The notes under the pieces are model-generated. The model worked only from the letters and a program-made list of their open reading frames with translations. It did no database searches and had not been told where the DNA came from. The position numbers were made by a program, and so were the translations under genes. From Sphaeroforma arctica JP610 (taxonomy: Eukaryota > Opisthokonta > Ichthyosporea > Ichthyophonida), in the NCBI RefSeq assembly GCF_001186125.1, contig NW_014040549.1:173010-196592 (forward strand): 23,583 bases of DNA, written 5' to 3'. Of the stretch, positions 9,895 to 16,426 are shown in pieces (within the stretch, counting starts at the first letter, position 1; each line of letters begins with the position of its first letter).

Positions 9895-10770
9895 CGTGTG
9901 TGTGTGTATGTGCGTGTGTGTGTCTGCGTGTGTGTGTGTGTGTATGTGTGTGTATACACAAACTTATATATAAATATATATATATATATATATTATCAAA
10001 TATATATCTACTTGCGATATTCTAAACCGTATATTTTATAACTTCTTGAGGTGAAGGTATGTGCGAGTCTAACCTAGTACTGCCAACGCACAAGCATCTA
10101 CTATGGGAATGCTGACGGGTCTTGTAAATATGCTTAAACATGTAAATCACTCAAGATGGGAGGTGGACTTGCCAGCGTACCCGCCGATCTATCTGTTCGC
10201 GATCAGTATCATGTCGGCTCTATGTGTTGTATCGTATTCTGTTTCTATTCTCCGCATGATACAAATTTTAGTCGGCTACTACGAGCCGTCAAAATCATGC
10301 AAACAGCTGTGATCTCCTGCAACAATTATCTCCAACAATCAGAAATTCGAACCAAATTGAGTTCACGCCACCAAAAGCATACTATACTCTTGCATCCACA
10401 CAATTGTTAAAATCTATACAATCCTGCTCAAACGAAGCTTACTCTCTCACATAGTTGTATTTAGTACTTTTAAGCTAATACATGTCATGATCGATTTTTC
10501 GCAAACGCGGTCACAATAATCTTGCTAACTCATATTTATCCCCAATAGATTCAACTTTGTGAAAAAACCCCATTTCCTACCTTTGGATGCAGTGGTCCAC
10601 AACTTCTGACCCGAGAATCTCAGCAACTGCACACGGCTCTCTACCAAGGCAATCGCCGCTATATCCATGGTGGGACACCATTGTATTCCAGCACATTCTA
10701 CCTGTGATCCCAGAGTACATTCCTTCTCCAAAGCAAAGTCATTCGCTTGTTCGAATGCTTTTTGTTCCAT
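551..10770 (-). CDS. ANAPC4: Anaphase-promoting complex subunit 4 (APC4), 5' part, nine exons, continues beyond left edge
   Basis: APC4 is a scaffold subunit of the APC/C, the nuclear/cytoplasmic ubiquitin ligase that drives mitotic exit; it combines an N-terminal WD40 propeller with a helical middle domain. Joining exons 10770-10581, 8101-7953, 7741-7612, 7130-7030, 6838-6682, 5060-4984, 3000-2447, 1637-1433 and 611-551 gives about 541 residues with all phases consistent (1,0,1,0,1,0,2,0,1). Recalled human matches: [14 protein letters not shown] with [23 protein letters not shown] with [21 protein letters not shown] with [22 protein letters not shown] with [20 protein letters not shown] with SIESSYSSI. 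Human APC4 has about 808 residues; the window covers roughly its first two fifths, lengthened by low-complexity linkers. The ATG at 10770-10768 has an in-frame TAA five codons upstream. All introns are GT-AG. Identity is firm; individual splice sites are inferred. Confidence 0.93.
612..1432 (-). other. APC4 intron 8
   Basis: 821 bp between exons 9 and 8. A plus-strand open frame at 853-1215 has no recognisable domain. The segment near 890-990 shows patchy likeness to 10300-10410 (a shared CCAAAAGCATACT and flanking order), hinting at a dispersed repeat. Nothing else is supported. Confidence 0.7.
1433..1637 (-). CDS. ANAPC4: APC4 exon 8 (helical middle domain)
   Basis: Residues 453-521. The acceptor is AACAACAG and the donor AAAATG followed by GTACGT. 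It encodes [20 protein letters not shown], a Gln-rich turn, then [20 protein letters not shown], matching human WEEILMQMDSRL and LLWGKASAELQTLLMNQLT in the ANAPC4 middle domain. Confidence 0.92.
2000..2112 (-). pseudogene. Decayed copy of APC4 exon 7 3' half (distal)
   Basis: On the minus strand it reads GTGGTTGTGAATGTG, then GGGCGCAGGAGAGAGGC, next to exon 7 GTTGTAGTGGATGTA and GGGCGCAGAAGAGAGGC at 2500-2550. Likeness continues through CTTA..AGCACTG and GTTG to GTGTGGCAAGTAC, against exon 7 ATGGTAAGTAC, so even the donor region is copied (GT changed to GC). In-frame stops are present in the second half. It looks like a partial tandem duplication that has lost coding capacity. Confidence 0.75.
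2225..2345 (-). pseudogene. Decayed copy of APC4 exon 7 3' half (proximal)
   Basis: More diverged than the copy at 2000-2112. Shared blocks with exon 7 on the minus strand are GTTGTGGTG, CAGAGTGAGGC, GGCCGCCGCATTC and AAGACA, in the same order and similar spacing. It is preceded by a good acceptor-like tract (CTTTTCTTCGTAG). The open stretch reads [18 protein letters not shown], but its phase does not fit splicing from exon 7. Confidence 0.6.
2447..3000 (-). CDS. ANAPC4: APC4 exon 7 (propeller end, low-complexity insert, start of helical domain)
   Basis: Residues 269-452 plus two bases, the longest exon. It begins [12 protein letters not shown] (human YGMFKIARV region), then [18 protein letters not shown] (human ALCLSSDLKSLSVVTEV). 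A Ser/Thr/Asn/Asp-rich stretch of about 90-100 residues follows, where human has about 25. It ends [16 protein letters not shown] through ALEDRAW, matching the human helix that ends CEAW. The acceptor is ACACAG and the donor GGCATG followed by GTAAGT. The insert is probably disordered and sits on the propeller/helical-domain junction. Confidence 0.9.
3001..4983 (-). other. APC4 intron 6
   Basis: 1,983 bp. It contains the 28-bp minisatellite at 3364-3563 and a short duplication GACTATACTCC/GACTATACTTC near 3880. Open frames at 4706-4964 were tested as an extra APC4 exon and rejected because phase and similarity favour a direct exon 6 to exon 7 join. No other feature seen. Confidence 0.75.
3364..3563. 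repeat. Minisatellite, about 7 copies of a 28-bp TGTCA/TGACA unit
   Basis: Seven degenerate units with core TGTCAAACAAGTGACA followed by GACAATGATCTG. Units 4-7 are the most alike; the first three are diverged. Each core contains TGTCA and its inverse TGACA six bases apart, so each unit can form a small hairpin. Unit length varies from about 27 to 31. Confidence 0.9.
4984..5060 (-). CDS. ANAPC4: APC4 exon 6 (LVLG strand)
   Basis: Residues 243-268, reading [20 protein letters not shown] and aligning with human LNILVLGGSSGFIELYAY. The acceptor is GATCGCAG and the donor AAG followed by GTATGC. Phase 1 in, phase 0 out. This 77-base exon is flanked by two introns of 1.6 and 2.0 kb. Confidence 0.88.
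5061..6681 (-). other. APC4 intron 5
   Basis: 1,621 bp. AT-rich with no repeat array. The only notable item is a TATA-like box followed by a short ATG-donor segment on the opposite strand (5912-5981), listed separately. Confidence 0.75.
5912..5981 (+). promoter_or_regulatory. Possible nested plus-strand promoter and first-exon end
   Basis: ATATAAAACC lies about 40 bases before ATG at 5952. A nine-codon frame (MPRVVLSAA) then meets GTAAGTAC at 5981, a consensus donor. The order TATA, ATG, donor is suggestive of a short first exon antisense to APC4 inside intron 5, but no downstream exon was recognised and chance occurrence is likely. Confidence 0.2.
6682..6838 (-). CDS. ANAPC4: APC4 exon 5
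   Basis: Residues 191-242 plus one base, encoding an acidic segment (NGREEEGDH), then [15 protein letters not shown]. The acceptor is CGTTACAG and the donor ACTG followed by GTAGGT. Human has a short linker with LPKLPTLP here, so similarity is weak but phase and splice sites fit. Plus-strand open frames over 6602-6844 are shadows of this exon. Confidence 0.78.
7030..7130 (-). CDS. ANAPC4: APC4 exon 4
   Basis: About 33 codons (residues 157-190) reading [15 protein letters not shown] and then a Gly-rich end. The acceptor is TAATGCCAG and the donor ATG followed by GTAAGT. It lies in the poorly conserved loop between propeller blades, so support comes from phase, splice sites and a duplicated copy upstream (7358-7419) rather than strong similarity. 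Confidence 0.75.
7131..7611 (-). other. APC4 intron 3, with an alternative exon 4 candidate
   Basis: 481 bp intron between exons 3 and 4. Its central part (7358-7419 and flanks) is a diverged duplicate of the exon 4 region; the rest shows no features. Confidence 0.8.
7358..7419 (-). CDS. Candidate alternative exon 4 of APC4 (exon duplicate)
   Basis: The minus strand reads [20 protein letters not shown], clearly related to exon 4 [15 protein letters not shown]. The acceptor tract ends in ATACACAG and a GTTAGT donor follows AAT. The predicted 62-base exon enters in phase 1 and leaves in phase 0, exactly like exon 4 (101 bases), so either could be spliced between exons 3 and 5 without frame loss. 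Using both in series would not keep the frame. It may be a mutually exclusive exon or a duplicate that is decaying; the donor is weaker than that of exon 4. Confidence 0.45.
7612..7741 (-). CDS. ANAPC4: APC4 exon 3
   Basis: Residues 114-156 plus one base. The acceptor is GTGCAG and the donor is ACAG followed by GTAAAG. An acidic stretch ([10 protein letters not shown]) precedes [11 protein letters not shown], which aligns with human VSCMHWMEVTEE. Phase 0 in, phase 1 out. Confidence 0.9.
7953..8101 (-). CDS. ANAPC4: APC4 exon 2 (WRPDGK motif)
   Basis: Residues 64-113. The acceptor is TTTGCAG and the donor is CAT followed by GTACGT. It encodes [17 protein letters not shown], then [15 protein letters not shown], the best conserved part of the APC4 propeller (human TCLAWRPDGKLL and VLCDVEKPG). 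Phase 1 in, phase 0 out. Confidence 0.93.
8102..10580 (-). other. APC4 intron 1
   Basis: 2,479 bp, the longest intron seen. It holds a TA/TG microsatellite block (9700-9995). Open frames at 8244-8510 and 9111-9329 show no domain. The 10300-10410 segment has patchy likeness to 890-990 in intron 8. No other coding signal was found. Confidence 0.75.
9823..9995. repeat. Compound TA/TG/TA microsatellite
   Basis: TA runs (9823-9846 and 9857-9882) flank a TG tract with CGTG interruptions (9881-9953), then a second TA run (9966-9995). Short open frames through it are composition artefacts. It sits in APC4 intron 1 and mirrors the TA-TG arrangement at the left edge of the window. Confidence 0.95.
10581..10770 (-). 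CDS. ANAPC4: APC4 exon 1 (start codon, first WD40 blade)
   Basis: Residues 1-63 plus one base. It contains the [13 protein letters not shown] strand pair and [10 protein letters not shown], matching the first blade of human APC4. The donor is AAG followed by GTAGGA. The human protein begins in a comparable place, about 25-30 residues before the WSP-type motif, so the assigned ATG is plausible. Confidence 0.9.
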
Positions 10771-11132
10771 CGTGGTATGAATTTATGACTTGATGTGGGC
10801 GTACATATGACAAGTGCGTATCTTCCAACAGCGCTGCCTATACTGTGAATCTCTTATTTGAGTTATCCACTTAACATCACGGACACCGATATGATGTGAA
10901 TGTGATCGAGAACTTTCTTATTGGGTTGGCATTGGAATGTGGGACGGTGTCTAGCGTGCGTGTAGAAGAACGCTATATATATATATATATATATATATTC
11001 GTCATAGATATAAATACATATAAAAACTTACGCACCTCTATAGAGTAGCTGGCAAAAGCTCTATTATATATGCAAATACACTGTCCGTTTCGATGTCATC
11101 ACTCGTATTGTATGTCTAAAACTTATTTATTC
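10771..11132. other. APC4 upstream region
   Basis: About 360 bp between the APC4 start codon and the first inverted-repeat element. It contains the CCAAT pair and a TA microsatellite (about 10975-10999). No opposing gene start was recognised. Confidence 0.6.
10920..10935 (-). promoter_or_regulatory. Paired CCAAT boxes upstream of APC4
   Basis: Two ATTGG motifs (10920-10924 and 10931-10935) read as CCAAT on the APC4 strand, 11 bp apart and about 150-165 bp before the start codon. CCAAT boxes bind NF-Y and are common in cell-cycle gene promoters of animals and fungi. No TATA box was seen closer to the gene. Position fits; function is inferred. Confidence 0.3.
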
Positions 11133-11221
11133 TATTTTTTATTCAGCAGTGTGACCTGCGACGTGCGAACGTCGAACTGCGATGACAAAAACTGATATTT
11201 AAAATTGCTGAATGAAAAATA
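11133..11221. mobile_element. 89-bp inverted-repeat element (MITE-like hairpin)
   Basis: The ends are TATTTTTTATTCAGCA (11133-11148) and TGCTGAATGAAAAATA (11206-11221), inverted repeats of 16 bp with one mismatch. The centre is GC-richer and holds a second perfect inverted repeat, CGACGT-GCGA-ACGTCG. It is followed at once by a TA run, a common MITE insertion site, but no clear target duplication is visible. It could be a tiny non-autonomous DNA transposon or only a structured sequence. Confidence 0.5.
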
Positions 11222-11277
11222 ATATATATATATATATATATTTTTAAAACAAAAATATGTAGTGACACTTCGATAGA

Positions 11278-11591
11278 ATGTTCCCGCCAAAAGATCAACC
11301 CCAAAATGAAGTATTTACCATGCCTCCTAAAAAAAGAACATATTTACATATAAAAAATATATATAATTTTTTTGTTTGTGTTTTTATTTATAAAAAAGGT
11401 TTTAGCTGGTACAGGGCAGATGATCCTGGACAGGTACTTCAGGACAACTAATCGTTTATTTTATGTTACTTCTTGTCGACGTACTTTAAGGGTTGAAGTA
11501 CTTGATCTGAGGGGAAGTGCGTTTCCGTCATGAAACCTCATACTTAACCTAGTAGTCTGGATTTCAACAAGATAACTTTAGGCGGGAACAT
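11278..11591. mobile_element. 314-bp element with 16-bp terminal inverted repeats
   Basis: The left end is ATGTTCCCGCCAAAAG (11278-11293) and the right end CTTTAGGCGGGAACAT (11576-11591), matching as an inverted repeat with one mismatch. The interior is AT-rich with a short frame starting MPPKKRTYL near 11320. The GC-rich TIRs in AT-rich surroundings and the length fit a non-autonomous DNA transposon. No target-site duplication is apparent, so the superfamily is unassigned. Confidence 0.5.
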
Positions 11592-11911
11592 GTAATAAGC
11601 TAAAGAACTATTTGAACAAGAAGAACTAACTTTATTTACTATTTGTGTTGTCAATATGTAATAAAGTTATGTTGTGAAAGTAAAAATATATTTTAAACGT
11701 ATCCAAGATAATTTGTCGCCAAGGATATGTAAAACCTAGTTGAGTTAGGAAAACCCCAGTTTGGCATGTAGAATAAATGAGTCATGCTCAGTCATTCTCA
11801 ATAACTTGTGTTCCATTCCTCCCAGAAAACTAGCGGATCCCAGGAGGTAGCGCGGAACCTGACACCAACAGTAAGACCGTCAGGTGCATCTAGCCCTTGT
11901 TGGTAGTTTAG
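11592..11911. other. Unassigned spacer
   Basis: It contains an AATAAA near 11774 and a GC-richer stretch (11830-11900), possibly the 3' end and downstream edge of an old LTR serving the fossil coding stretch that follows. No terminal repeat partner was found, so this is a suggestion only. Confidence 0.3.
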
Positions 11912-12427
11912 GGCCCATGACCACCCTTTTACTATAACTATTGTTAATGTGTATGGAAGCCACGTACATACTAACGACGATTATGGGCCTAAGATAATGC
12001 GCGGTGATGAATCCACATCTATGGTATATGTGTATTGTAAGGGCTTTACTGATCGTTATTAATCAGAAAAGCTAAGAATTTACGTTTGTACCCCACGCAA
12101 GATACAGGCGTATCAGTTTTCGTTCAGCTTGGAACGGTCTCAAGCGGATAGAGATATCGCCAAAGAGTGTAAAAAATCGAAAGAACAATTATAAAATTAT
12201 GAACGTTTTGGTGGCCGCAATAAGACCCTCTCAGAGATTGATATTACGGATATAGAAGCGCAAGTGGCTCGCGGGATCGTGAGTATTAAACCATTAATAG
12301 CTGATTGGTGGATGAATAAGCCATAAGCAGACGAAGAATATGCGGAGGTATACCGATTCGCTCGCAGATGGGTGATAAAGGAGAAAGCGAGTATGGATAT
12401 CTGGACCTTGTATATTACATTCTAATT
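11912..12427 (+). pseudogene. Fossil coding stretch, unidentified family
   Basis: One plus-strand frame stays protein-like over about 170 codons with only around three breaks. Legible segments include VYGSHVHTNDDYGPKI, SFSLERSQADRDIAKECKKS, YERFGGRNKTLSEIDITDIE and FARRWVIKEKASMDIW. The mix of charged helices and Trp-rich ends looks like a real protein, not chance. I do not recognise the family; a Gag-like or transposase part of an old mobile element, or a dead host gene, are all possible. It is broken and appears old. Confidence 0.5.
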
Positions 12428-12505
12428 TAAGCATACATGTGCTAGTGGTCCATAATCTGGTCCATTTTAAAGCCTCGCTCCATCTACTCTTGGTGGTAAG
12501 TGTGT

Positions 12506-12765
12506 TCAACTTATCTGTTCTTCAAGTACTTTAGAGTGTCGATTAGTCGGTGGCTTATATCGTGCTCTATTGACAGCGCAAGCAAAATATTTGCTCTGTG
12601 TCACCAATTCTTTTACAATTACGAAGGAGTGCTGATCAGATTCGGGATTTTTTTTTTTGGCTTTTTAATCGCTTCGACCAGGAGCACATCCCATCGGTCG
12701 ATCCTGGGTCTCCTAATTCTCTTACCCGTTTGAGCACAGCTTGTGTATGCACCCAGTTTGTGTGA
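12506..12765 (-). pseudogene. Unidentified open stretch, basic, no start codon
   Basis: A minus-strand frame is open for about 85 codons and lacks an ATG. It includes TGKRIRRPRIDRWDVLLVEA, a basic PKKKNP patch and HSFVIVKELVTQSKYFACAV. The content looks like coding sequence, and the frame opposite is hydrophobic nonsense. It could be an exon or a fossil fragment belonging to the other pieces between 12.9 and 14.2 kb. Family not recognised. Confidence 0.3.
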
Positions 12766-12993
12766 TTATGACAGGGTGAAACCTTAGGAATTTTGGGCTC
12801 ACAATTTTGGGCTCACTTTTGCCTTCATCAGTTACAACTCATTTGGTTGGTGCAATCGGCAGTAAACAAATGCAGTCTTACATTGTCACGAAACAATAAA
12901 CGCCAGTATATTTATCCCTGTCTATCACGCATACACACAATACGGCCATTCTATCGTGTCTGTAGCTTCTTGCTACGTTACCACGCACATACA

Positions 12994-13293
12994 TCATCGA
13001 CCGATACTTTTAGGACCGTCATGTGATTTGTCAAATGCTACCTCAAGATTGACTACAGCACGCAGTTGTTGTTTTCTGGATTGTCGGAGAGTATACGAAT
13101 GATCACCAACATACGTCTTAATCGCTGCATTTACGGCTACAACTCGTTTGATCGACGCGGCATCATATGTAAAGAATTCGAGTTTTCGACAAACTGTGCG
13201 TAGAACATTATTCATAGACAAACTCACCGCAAATAAAACCGAAGATATCTCAGGCACTTCTAGTTGTGCCGAGGTAGAACTGGCTACGTGGTT
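12994..13293 (-). pseudogene. Unidentified fossil coding stretch
   Basis: A minus-strand frame of about 100 codons includes LSMNNVLRTVCRKLEFFTYD, AASIKRVVAVNAAIKTYVGD and QQLRAVVNLEVAFDKSH. The same frame keeps protein-like content to the right of 13293 but is broken there. I see no known domain. It may belong to the same decayed unit as the neighbouring minus-strand stretches. Confidence 0.3.
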
Positions 13294-13905
13294 TTATGTT
13301 AAATACTCGACAATACCATCCTTTGGTTGTAAACTGGGCAGAAATCATAATGCTGCACTAGACAGCATAAGCACGCAGAGCAGGCAATCTTATCTCGCAA
13401 CTGACTCTATATCCGGTTTATCATAAGTACCAGACCATGGCAACGGCGGCAGACCTATCACTTTCGAATGTACCTGAACTATATACCGTTCTGCTCGATA
13501 TATGTATGTCATAATATTTATGTCATTTATCGTCCGCCCATAAGTCATCATCGTCTTATTCTATTAAACAAATACGTCTCGCATTTAGCAGCGTGTATAG
13601 GTTTCTTGTCTCGTATTCGTCAGCAAGCATATCCTCATCAAGAGATCGATCTGCGTGTGCTGGATAGTTAATGTCCTTATCTATCTATACAAGCAATGAT
13701 TATCAGAAGAACTTATTCTTCGCCACTTCTGTTTCTTCTGTATACTTTTCACATTTGGTCTCAGACCATTTCTTATGCGCATAAGCATTTCAGATAGTAG
13801 GAGGTGTGTCTGTATAACACATGAAACCCCGAGCCATGGCAAGAAAGTATTCACTGTCATATCACTTTTAGTAACAATAAGGCAGCTATCACAGTATATT
13901 CGAAG

Positions 13906-14220
13906 CTAAATATAGTAACTGCGACCAAAAGTTATAACTGCGCAGGTTTCAGTAGTGTACCTTCGCCCGAATCTACTGTAGTTATAATATCGGATACATT
14001 GGAAGGCTTGTATTGCTTTGTCTAGAATAATTTTATCATAGCCAATAGCCACAAAATCCAAATTGTAAGCTAGAATCCAGTCTATCTTATGCTGTAGGTG
14101 TAGTGCCAAAAATTGTTGTTCTACTTTCATTTGCGCCATCGCATACTCTATTTCCTTGTCTTGACAACGGAATATGATGATCTCTAGGAATATGATGATC
14201 TCTACTTCAAACCGGATACA
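13906..14220 (-). pseudogene. Unidentified coding-like stretch
   Basis: Open for about 104 codons on the minus strand. It starts with a duplicated EIIIF segment caused by an 18-bp tandem repeat (14169-14204). Then come QDKEIEYAMAQMKVEQQFLA, LHLQHKIDWILAYNLDFVAI and YDKIILDKAIQAFQCIRYYN. The helical, charged character suggests former coding sequence. An internal ATG at 14137-14139 gives a 77-residue version. Family not recognised. Confidence 0.35.
14169..14204. repeat. 18-bp perfect tandem duplication
   Basis: GGAATATGATGATCTCTA occurs twice head to tail without a mismatch. It lies in the unidentified minus-strand open stretch and keeps its frame. The identity of the copies indicates a recent slippage event. 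Confidence 0.95.
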
Positions 14221-14337
14221 TCAGCTTTACACATGTTCTCTTTGTCGAAACCGACTGTCTTGCATTTGTTATGTGTTGACGTTGTTCATCCAATGTGACA
14301 TTGTGTAAGTATACATTTATATATGAATCTACATAAG

Positions 14338-15108
14338 TGTAAGATTCGGTCTATTAAGGCGATATTAACGCCTTAGAGTAAATAAACGCGTAGGTAAATT
14401 CTAAGTATCGTGAAAATATCAAAGTAAATAAACGAAATGAGACTTTTAGTAAAATTAGGTATGCCTCGTGAAAACAGCAATACTCTGAGGGATTGTGAGA
14501 CTGAGACATTGCCTGTATATAATCCTCTCAGTGCTGTATCCGCCGAAGAGATTTTATTTAGTGTTTCATTGTCGCTCTATTCGAGACTATGGTATGTTTC
14601 ATTGGGGCGAATCTGAGAGACTCATAAAATCCTATCTTCAGAAAAAATAAATAAATAAAAAGGAAAAATACTCTTGATGTCCTTAGTTATTGTCTTAACC
14701 AATAACTTGCCACTTATCAAGAAGTACCGACTTAGCCTTCATCAGACTGGCACATCTGGTTGGCTGATCGGAGAATCAACTAGGTAACGTTAATAGTCCC
14801 TAGAAACCTATATTCGGTTGAGCCAACTCGCTACCGAAGTATTCAGATATACATAAAGTTGGAAAGTAAATATAGTTCAAATAATAGAACTAGACCAATT
14901 CTTGTGTTTGGTATTTTAACTGGGGCCTTTTAATGGTCTCGTCCAAATACCTGATATGTAAAATGGAAAAGGTATTAATTAATAAAACCATTAAAACCCA
15001 TTTAGGAAACTTAAGTTCCTCGTACTATTAAGAGTACGTTTATAATTTACGTACTGCTTAAGAGTACGTTTATAACATAGAGTCTAATGTGGAGGCCCGG
15101 CTATTACA
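14338..15108. mobile_element. Probable solo LTR, 771 bp, with 4-bp target duplication
   Basis: The inserted segment begins TGTAAGATTC and ends GGCTATTACA, so it has the TG...CA ends and short TGTAA/TTACA inverted termini of an LTR. It is flanked by TAAG on both sides (14334-14337 and 15109-15112), a typical LTR-element target duplication. The empty site is shown by the uninterrupted repeat copy at 15243-15422. Inside are TGTATATAAT near 14513 and AATAAATAAATAAAAA near 14647. No coding region remains. No match to the edges of the Gypsy element was seen. Confidence 0.55.
15021..15079. repeat. Two 30-bp tandem hairpin units
   Basis: CGTACTATTAAGAGTACG and CGTACTGCTTAAGAGTACG, each followed by TTTATAA, repeat with a period of about 30. 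In each the CGTACT and AGTACG arms pair. They lie near the right end of the probable solo LTR. Confidence 0.8.
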
Positions 15109-15422
15109 TAAGAACATGTAGATGGATGCACATTTATATATATACAGGTGCGTGCACAGACGTATGTGTATGGACATACAAGACCAGGTTGAATATTTAA
15201 AAACATACCTATCGTTTTGATAATTGAAACAGAAATGCCATTGATGTTCACCCAAAACAAAATTGTGTAAGTATACACTTATTTGTAAACATACAAAACG
15301 ACATGCAGATGCATGCACAATTTTTATATATTCAGATGCATGCACAGATATGTGTGCATGAACCTATGACAGCTAATATTTAAAAAATACATATAAAGAT
15401 TTCGTATTTGAAACAGAAGTTC

Positions 15423-15800
15423 TACATACCTAAAGTATCCTACATAATACACATTATTCATACTTTAATATATTCCTTGATCGGAATTCCCGATCTGCTG
15501 CTCGTGTTTCATTTGCTTTCATATCCTCCACTCTATACCCACCAAACTGTATCGGAAGCTTTACAGGTCGCAAACAATCCGATTGTACACGTTGTAGATA
15601 CGCACATATGTCTATTAGAACCGACTGCTAGTTATTGTGTAGAGCCGTGTCAATCGCATGCGTACACATGAACTGGTGGGCTAGGTAGCTAGCATCTATA
15701 CCTACTACGTCAGCCATAATCGACAAGACGTTTATACAAACGTAGGCTAAAGTAAATTAAACAATCCTGCTTGCCCATGCCCGTAAGCTATACTTATATG
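15423..15800. other. No feature recognised
   Basis: An open frame on the plus strand (15408-15671) has no recognisable domain and its composition is like the surrounding non-coding DNA. I see nothing else here. Confidence 0.6.
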
Positions 15801-15975
15801 AACCCGAGAGTAATTTGGTACTTGTTCTCAAATTAATATACGTATAGGTGGATCAGCCCGAAAGCACGTATAGAGCCATTTGAGACTTCTTCTCATATTA
15901 TTCTACACGTGTTCTCGGGCTGACCCACCTATACATATATTATTTTGAGAACAAATCCTACATTACTCTCGGGCT
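15801..15975. repeat. 175-nt long hairpin (85-bp ungapped inverted repeat, 5-nt loop)
   Basis: Bases 15801-15885 pair with 15891-15975 without gaps, about 82 % identical, around the loop CTTCT. Both arms share CCCGAGAGTAAT, TTGTTCTCAAA, GTATAGGTGG, TCAGCCCGA and TGAGA. Most differences are A/G or C/T changes, many still allowing G-U pairing in RNA. No target duplication or TIR family was recognised. It could be a fold-back transposon, a small-RNA precursor locus or a cruciform site. Confidence 0.85.
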
Positions 15976-16426
15976 GACGGCATAAAACGATATTAACATA
16001 TTTAGAACTACGTCTAACTTTTTAGTCTCTCAAGATGTGCATGTTATGACAACACTTGAGCATAGTATATTGTATACTTATCTATTCACCGTTTTGTGTA
16101 AAGAGTGTTCATGAATTTTACAGTCAAGCTGAGTCAGTAAATTCCCAAAAAGAATGTTCCATACTACTTTATCAAATACCAAATTTAAGTGCCCTAGTAT
16201 TGCACTAAAGCTAATAGAGTGTTGTCCTACAAAGCTAATTTTATTTGGTTGATCCCATACTTATTCTACAAGTACAAGTCTCTAGTAAGTGGTGACAACT
16301 TTTAGTAAACCGTGACCCATGTGTTCCTAACTACGAGGAAGGGATCATCTGAAAGAGTATGGCTTCTCATAGAAAGTAATTGTCACTACTCCTCGTGTAG
16401 CATCTAGGGACCAGAATATCAAAAAG
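15976..16426. other. No feature recognised
   Basis: AT-rich sequence with no open frame of note and no repeat that I could match within the window. Confidence 0.6.

Larger units (their letters stand above)
14281..15422. repeat. Tandemly duplicated unit of about 185 bp, first copy split by an insertion
   Basis: The first copy is in two parts, 14281-14337 and 15109-15237; the second runs from 15243 to 15422. Shared blocks are ATTGTGTAAGTATACA with TTCA.CCAA before it, then ACATGTAGATG/ACATGCAGATG, GTGCACAG/ATGCACAG, AATATTTAAAAA and TTGAAACAGAA. The copies are well diverged. Comparison with the uninterrupted second copy shows that 14338-15108 is an insertion. Confidence 0.65.

Noticed and set aside
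9719-10025. Open frames of Tyr/Ile/Cys/Val or Thr/His repeats
   Set aside because: Translations of the TA/TG microsatellite in APC4 intron 1.
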